Below are positions 6,910 through 10,691 of a stretch of DNA of 10,691 nt, piece after piece. The notes under the pieces were generated by a model. The model was not told the origin of the DNA, ran no database searches, and saw nothing but the letters and a program-made list of their open reading frames with translations. Position 1 is the stretch's first letter. Every line of letters starts with the position of its first letter. A program made the translations under genes and the position numbers. The stretch is from Bacteroidales bacterium. GTDB taxonomy: Bacteria; Bacteroidota; Bacteroidia; Bacteroidales; UBA932. The stretch lies in NCBI GenBank assembly GCA_021443625.1, contig JABUTP010000027.1, positions 1 to 10,691 of the forward strand. Reading direction: 5' to 3'.

Positions 6910-8553
6910 ATGGCCAATCTTGAATTCAAAAGGAATTTCGAAGTCGGATTTACCTACATCAGGGGATTTATGCGCAACGTGGCCCGCTACGGCAACCGCC
7001 CCGCGCTCTCTTTCCCCCAGATGGACAAATCCTGGACCTACCGCACTCTCAACAGCGACGTAAACAAACTGGCTCACGCCCTGCAGAACGATGGGGTCAC
7101 CTTTGGCCAAAGTGTAATGTACCTGCTGCGCAACTGCCCGGAATTCGTATTCTGCTATCTTGCCCCGCAAAAGCTCGGCGCTGTGAACATCCCCGCAAAT
7201 TTCCGCCAGGCGGCAGGCGAACTTGCCCTAAACATAGACGACTCCTGCCCTGCGGTGTTTGTATATGACTCTCTGTACTGCGATACTGTAAGCAAAGCCC
7301 TCACTATTGCCAGCCATCGCCCATTGAAGGTGATATGTGTCAACACCACCAATCTGGAGAAGGCCCCCGACGGAGAGATGTTCTACGAAGATTACGTTAA
7401 CGGCTGCCCCACAGACGAGCCGGTTCCCGAAAGGGAGGTGGATATCTGGGACGAGTGTACGCGTCTCTACACCTCCGGTACCACCAGCCGTCCCAAAGGG
7501 GTGCCGCTATATTGCATCAACGAGGTCCTTTCAGCCCACGACGTGATAATGCACTACCCCTTATCTCCGGTTGACAGGACTATGAACACCACCCCCTGGT
7601 TCCACAGGGGAGGTCTCCACTCCGGAGGTCCCTGTCCCACCCTTTATGTCGGCGGCGAGGTTGTGATTCTCAGGGATTTCAATCCGACCAAATGTCTGGA
7701 ATACATCGAAAAATACAGGATAACTTTCGTGACCGGAGTGCCAACGGTGCTGAATATGCTGGTCAGGGCCCGCAAACCCGAAAGCGACCTAAGTTCCCTC
7801 AAGGGAATCGTCACTATGGGCAGCCCGCTCGACCGCGCCTCCTGCATCAAATTCCAGAAAGAGCTCACTCCGAACATTTTCAACGGATACGGCACCACCG
7901 AAACCTTCTGGAATGCCTTCCTGAGGCCCTATGACCTTCCGGAACATGCCGGCTCGTGCGGCCACTCCTGCACCGACGACGACGTCAGGGTTGTGAAACT
8001 CTACCCCGACCGCCACGCAGAACCCGACGATCTGGCGGCCCAGGACGGCAGCGAAGTTGGAGAAATCATAATCCACTCTCCGGCCAAGGCGGGTATGGAA
8101 TATTTCTGCAACGAGGAACTTTCTGCAGCCAAATTCCACAACGGATTCCTCTATACCGGCGACCTGGGCACCTGGGACTCCGAAGCATTCATCACGGTTG
8201 TGGGGCGCAAGGACGATATGATTGTCTCGTGCGGCGAGAACATCTATCCCACCCAGATAGAGTCGGTGCTGGAGGCAGACCCCCGCATCAGGGAAGCGTG
8301 CGTTGTCGGAGTGGCAGACCCTCTCCGTTCGCAGATAGTGGTGGCATACATTGTCCCCAACGACCCTGCGCTCACCATCGGTGACGTTGTGGAGTATATC
8401 AAATCGAGCAATATGCTCCCCATCTACAAACAGCCGAGACTCTACCGGATATGCGATTCGCTCCCCCACACCCCCACCGGCAAACTGCTGAGGCGCGATT
8501 TGCAGACCATTGCCGCCGAAGATCTGGCAGAAGGCAGACTCTCCCGTCCGTAA
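6910..8553 (+). CDS. acyl-CoA/acyl-ACP synthetase, class I adenylate-forming (AMP-binding) family
   Basis: The family activates a carboxylic acid with ATP to an acyl-adenylate, then transfers it to CoA or a carrier-protein thiol. At 547 residues it has the usual two-domain architecture. The ATP P-loop is YTSGTTSRPKG at 187-197. The A5 motif GYGTTET is at 326-332, YTGDL (A7) at 415-419 with the ribose-binding Asp D418, and GRKDD at 432-436. The C-terminal catalytic lysine is K525 in PTGK. The A8 hinge reads VSCGENIYP at 439-447, with Cys where most members have Gly. I start it at the ATG at 6910, seven bases after the preceding KAS II stop; the frame extends upstream only into that gene. Placement at the end of a fab-like operon suggests that it loads a starter acid or activates or recycles the product. 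The substrate cannot be read from the sequence. Confidence 0.92.
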   Translation: MANLEFKRNFEVGFTYIRGFMRNVARYGNRPALSFPQMDKSWTYRTLNSDVNKLAHALQNDGVTFGQSVMYLLRNCPEFVFCYLAPQKLGAVNIPANFRQAAGELALNIDDSCPAVFVYDSLYCDTVSKALTIASHRPLKVICVNTTNLEKAPDGEMFYEDYVNGCPTDEPVPEREVDIWDECTRLYTSGTTSRPKGVPLYCINEVLSAHDVIMHYPLSPVDRTMNTTPWFHRGGLHSGGPCPTLYVGGEVVILRDFNPTKCLEYIEKYRITFVTGVPTVLNMLVRARKPESDLSSLKGIVTMGSPLDRASCIKFQKELTPNIFNGYGTTETFWNAFLRPYDLPEHAGSCGHSCTDDDVRVVKLYPDRHAEPDDLAAQDGSEVGEIIIHSPAKAGMEYFCNEELSAAKFHNGFLYTGDLGTWDSEAFITVVGRKDDMIVSCGENIYPTQIESVLEADPRIREACVVGVADPLRSQIVVAYIVPNDPALTIGDVVEYIKSSNMLPIYKQPRLYRICDSLPHTPTGKLLRRDLQTIAAEDLAEGRLSRP

Positions 8554-8571
8554 CCTTCCATACCATAAACA

Positions 8572-8613
8572 AATAACAGGGGTTGACCGTCAATCAGGCC
8601 AACCCCTGTTATT
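8572..8613. terminator. hairpin terminator shared by the convergent operons
   Basis: AATAACAGGGGTTG (8572-8585) pairs perfectly over 14 bp with CAACCCCTGTTATT (8600-8613) across a 14-base loop. It lies between the ligase stop at 8553 and the convergent dehydrogenase stop at 8631. The AT-rich stem base leaves a short U-rich tail in either direction, so it can serve both strands. A competing small palindrome, TTGACCGTCAA (8583-8593), lies across the left arm and loop. Confidence 0.8.
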
Positions 8614-8630
8614 ATGGAGCAATCCTTGGA

Positions 8631-10337
8631 TTACTTCTTGTACATCTCTACGTCTGCAGGGTCGAAATTCATTATGAAACTGTAATGTTTCTCGATTTCT
8701 GCCGAAATGTAGTTGACATACACCTTTGCAGACTTCTCGAAGAGTTCCGCACTGCGGGTTGCATCGACACACAGCAGATGGGCCATGAGCAGGGTTCCCG
8801 CCATTTCATATAGACGGCGGGCCATGAAGTCGAGATACTCCTGATTGCCCTTGGAGGTGACGAACTCAACTGCCTCGGCATATTTGTCGGTGAGGGCGGA
8901 AAGGCGGCTTACCAGCGGCTGCATCTGCTCGCTGTGGGGCTGGGCCTCATAGTCGCGGAGCTGTGTCAGATAGAATCCGTTGGTAACGTAACGGATGGCG
9001 GCCACCACCTGCAGCTGGGTTGTACCCTCGTAAATGGAGGTGATGCGGGCATCACGGTAGATGCGTTCGCAGGTATATTCCTTCATAAAGCCCGAACCAC
9101 CGTGAATCTGGATGCAGTCGTAAGTGTTCTGGTTGGCATACTCGCTGGTCATACCCTTTGCGATGGGGGTAAGACTGTCTGCAAGGCGGGAATACTTCTT
9201 CTGCTCGGCACGTTCCTCGGCGGTGAGCTGGCGCTCGCGCTGAATGTCGTTGAGAGTCTTATATACATCCACAAAGCGGCTGGTTTCGTAAAGGACCGCA
9301 CGGCTGGCATCGAGTTTGGCCTTCATCACCGAAAGGATGTCATACACTGCGGGGAAGTTCTCGATGGTCTTGCCGAACTGGGCACGGCTGGCCGAGTAAT
9401 CCATGGCTTCGCGCCAGGCGCACTCCGAAATACCGGTTGACTGGGCGGCGATACCCAGACGGGCGCCGTTCATAAGGGCCATCACATATTTGATGAGTCC
9501 CAGACGGCGTTCTCCGCAGAGTTCTGCCTTGGCATTCTTGAAGGTAAGCTCGCAGGTGGGGCTTCCCTTGATGCCGAGTTTGTTCTCGATGCGGCGGACG
9601 TTCACTCCTCCGTTGCGCTTGTCGTAGATGAACATCGAAAGGCCGCGGCCGTCGGTTGTTCCCTCTTCGCTGCGGGCCAGTACCAGATGGATGTCTGCAT
9701 CACCGTTGGTGATGAAACGCTTCACACCGTTGAGATACCAGCACTGGTCGGCTTCGCTCCAGGTGGCCTTGAGCATCACGCGCTGCAGGTCGCTGCCGGC
9801 ATCGGGTTCCGTAAGGTCCATTGACATTGTCTCGCCGGCGCAGACGCGGGGGATGTAGCGCTCGTGCTGGTCGGGGCTGCCGAACTCATAGAGGGTTTCG
9901 GCACAGTCCTGCAGACCCCATACGTTTTCAAAGCAGGCGTCACCGCGGCTCACCATATCGGCTGCCATCATATAGGGGACGATGGGGAAGTTGAGACCAC
10001 CGAGACGGCGGGGCATCGCAACGCCCATGAATCCTGCCTGAACCATGGCGTCGAGACCTTTCTTGGTCCCTTCGGCGTATGTCACGCGGCCGTTTTCAAC
10101 GGTAGGGCCTTCGTGATCCACGCTTTCGGCGTTTGCAGCGAGGATATCGCCGCAGATCTCACCTATGGTTTCGAGTACCTTGTCGTAGGAATCTATCGCA
10201 TCCTCGTGATCCACGGGAGCGAAATCATAAACATCCTTATCTCTGAAATTGCGTTCTTTAAGTTCGGTAATGCGGCGCATCAAGGGATGCTCGAGATGGA
10301 ACTTCAACGCCGGAGTATCTTTGTAAAAATTTGCCAT
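8631..10337 (-). CDS. acyl-CoA dehydrogenase, long form
   Basis: This FAD enzyme interconverts acyl-CoA and trans-2-enoyl-CoA, passing electrons to electron-transfer flavoprotein. The 568 residues are well above the roughly 380 of short/medium-chain enzymes. The extra length comes from an N-terminal extension (about 1-90), a charged insertion at about 360-385 and a C-terminal helical region after about 460. Visible signatures are TEPDAGSD (176-183), the SRAQFGKTI block (317-325), IHGGSGF (411-417) and IYEGTTQLQ, where E437 is the expected catalytic base. An AGGAGGA ribosome binding site ends seven bases before the ATG and overlaps the stop codon of etfA, so the two are translationally coupled. 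Long forms like this occur in several bacterial lineages; chain length and direction (oxidation or, with a bifurcating ETF, reduction) cannot be told here. Confidence 0.94.
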   Translation of the reverse strand: MANFYKDTPALKFHLEHPLMRRITELKERNFRDKDVYDFAPVDHEDAIDSYDKVLETIGEICGDILAANAESVDHEGPTVENGRVTYAEGTKKGLDAMVQAGFMGVAMPRRLGGLNFPIVPYMMAADMVSRGDACFENVWGLQDCAETLYEFGSPDQHERYIPRVCAGETMSMDLTEPDAGSDLQRVMLKATWSEADQCWYLNGVKRFITNGDADIHLVLARSEEGTTDGRGLSMFIYDKRNGGVNVRRIENKLGIKGSPTCELTFKNAKAELCGERRLGLIKYVMALMNGARLGIAAQSTGISECAWREAMDYSASRAQFGKTIENFPAVYDILSVMKAKLDASRAVLYETSRFVDVYKTLNDIQRERQLTAEERAEQKKYSRLADSLTPIAKGMTSEYANQNTYDCIQIHGGSGFMKEYTCERIYRDARITSIYEGTTQLQVVAAIRYVTNGFYLTQLRDYEAQPHSEQMQPLVSRLSALTDKYAEAVEFVTSKGNQEYLDFMARRLYEMAGTLLMAHLLCVDATRSAELFEKSAKVYVNYISAEIEKHYSFIMNFDPADVEMYKK

Positions 10338-10344
10338 AATGGTA

Positions 10345-10351
10345 TCCTCCT
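10345..10351 (-). promoter_or_regulatory. strong Shine-Dalgarno site of the acyl-CoA dehydrogenase
   Basis: On the minus strand AGGAGGA lies seven bases before the ATG at 10337 and overlaps the TAG stop of etfA (10352-10350). It is the only clear Shine-Dalgarno among the gene starts visible in this window; the others have A-rich leaders. Confidence 0.8.
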
Positions 10352-10691
10352 ACTTGCTGTTCTGTTTGTAATACTTGATAAACTTGGGAATCACTTCCTC
10401 CACCGTTCCGACAACCACATAGTCGGCAATTTTGTTGATGGGAGCGTCGGGGTCGCTGTTGATGGAGATAATGATGCCGCTCTCCTGCATTCCGGCCAGA
10501 TGCTGGATCTGACCCGAAATGCCGCAGGCAATATAGAGTTTGGGGCGGACGGTCACACCGGTCTGGCCAATCTGACGGTCGTGGTCGCAGAATCCGGCAT
10601 CCACTGCGGCGCGGCTTGCGCCGACTTCGGCGTGGAGTTCCTTGGCAAGGCTGAACAGAAGGTCGAAACCCTCTTTGGAACCCATTCCGTA
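10350..10691 (-). CDS. etfA: electron transfer flavoprotein alpha subunit, C-terminal part (5' end outside window)
   Basis: EtfA binds the FAD that shuttles electrons between acyl-CoA dehydrogenases and the respiratory chain or other acceptors. Only the last 113 residues are inside the window; the open frame continues off the right edge, so the internal Met at 10685 is not the start. The fragment is the FAD-binding domain. GASRAAVDAG and the nearby QIGQTGVTVRPKLYIACGIS stretch include the family signature, followed by SGQIQHLAGM and INSDPDAPINKIADYVVVG. Together these make the family unmistakable. The reading frame ends with a TAG that overlaps the ribosome binding site of the dehydrogenase, 12 bp from its ATG, so the two form one operon. 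In many genomes the beta subunit gene lies just upstream, but it is not visible here. Confidence 0.95.
   Translation of the reverse strand, partial: YGMGSKEGFDLLFSLAKELHAEVGASRAAVDAGFCDHDRQIGQTGVTVRPKLYIACGISGQIQHLAGMQESGIIISINSDPDAPINKIADYVVVGTVEEVIPKFIKYYKQNSK

Noticed and set aside
7789..8469. 226-codon minus-strand open frame
   Set aside because: Antisense to the adenylate-forming ligase, with no recognisable domain.
2169..8553. Naming the operon an aryl-polyene or flexirubin cluster
   Set aside because: No ACP, chain-length factor lacking Cys, ammonia-lyase, acyltransferase or exporter is visible, so the similarity is only in the set of enzyme types.
1..10691. Mobile element, phage, CRISPR or tRNA content
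   Set aside because: Looked for transposase or integrase motifs, spaced CRISPR-type repeats and tRNA-like arms by eye; found none.

Overview
The window reads as chromosomal DNA of an anaerobic member of the Bacteroidota, most likely Bacteroidales. The reasons are three. The coding is moderately GC-rich with AT-rich leaders. Almost no gene start has a Shine-Dalgarno sequence. The promoters I can find follow the Bacteroidota pattern (TTG or TTTG near -33, TAnnTTTG near -7). The genus is not determinable from the sequence alone; a Rikenellaceae/Alistipes-like organism is only a guess.

Layout. (1) Bases 1-945, minus strand: the N-terminal 315 codons of a DsbD-type thiol:disulfide reductant transporter, running off the left edge. 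(2) Bases 1025-1990, minus strand: a membrane-anchored LytTR transcription factor with four membrane helices fused to a LytTR DNA-binding domain. (3) Bases 1991-2168: a divergent control region with a promoter in each direction and a ladder of direct repeats spaced exactly 20 bp apart. (4) Bases 2169-8553, plus strand: a tight six-gene operon coding for a KAS III (FabH-like), a KAS II (FabF-like), a FabZ-type dehydratase, a FabG-type reductase, a second KAS II, and an acyl-CoA/acyl-ACP synthetase of the adenylate-forming family. (5) Bases 8572-8613: a strong hairpin between convergent genes, probably a bidirectional terminator. (6) Bases 8631-10691, minus strand: a long-form acyl-CoA dehydrogenase preceded by the 3' end of etfA, its electron-acceptor partner, with the etfA stop codon overlapping the dehydrogenase ribosome binding site.

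How the genes may work together. The plus-strand operon contains condensation (three ketosynthases), ketoreduction and dehydration. It has no enoyl reductase, no acyl carrier protein and no malonyl transferase in the window. It therefore looks like a dedicated or accessory type II acyl-building pathway that borrows ACP and FabD from housekeeping fatty-acid synthesis. It may leave double bonds in place, as aryl-polyene-like pathways do, but that is inference. The adenylate-forming ligase could load a free acid as starter or activate the product. The divergent LytTR protein and the phased repeats make an attractive local regulatory circuit. The acyl-CoA dehydrogenase/ETF pair is a separate, convergent transcription unit for flavin-linked acyl-CoA oxidation or the reverse.

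I see no tRNA, rRNA, CRISPR array, insertion sequence, integrase or phage gene. The most notable items are the 20-bp phased repeat ladder beside a membrane-tethered LytTR regulator, and an enoyl-reductase-free fab-like operon with two catalytically intact KAS II enzymes.
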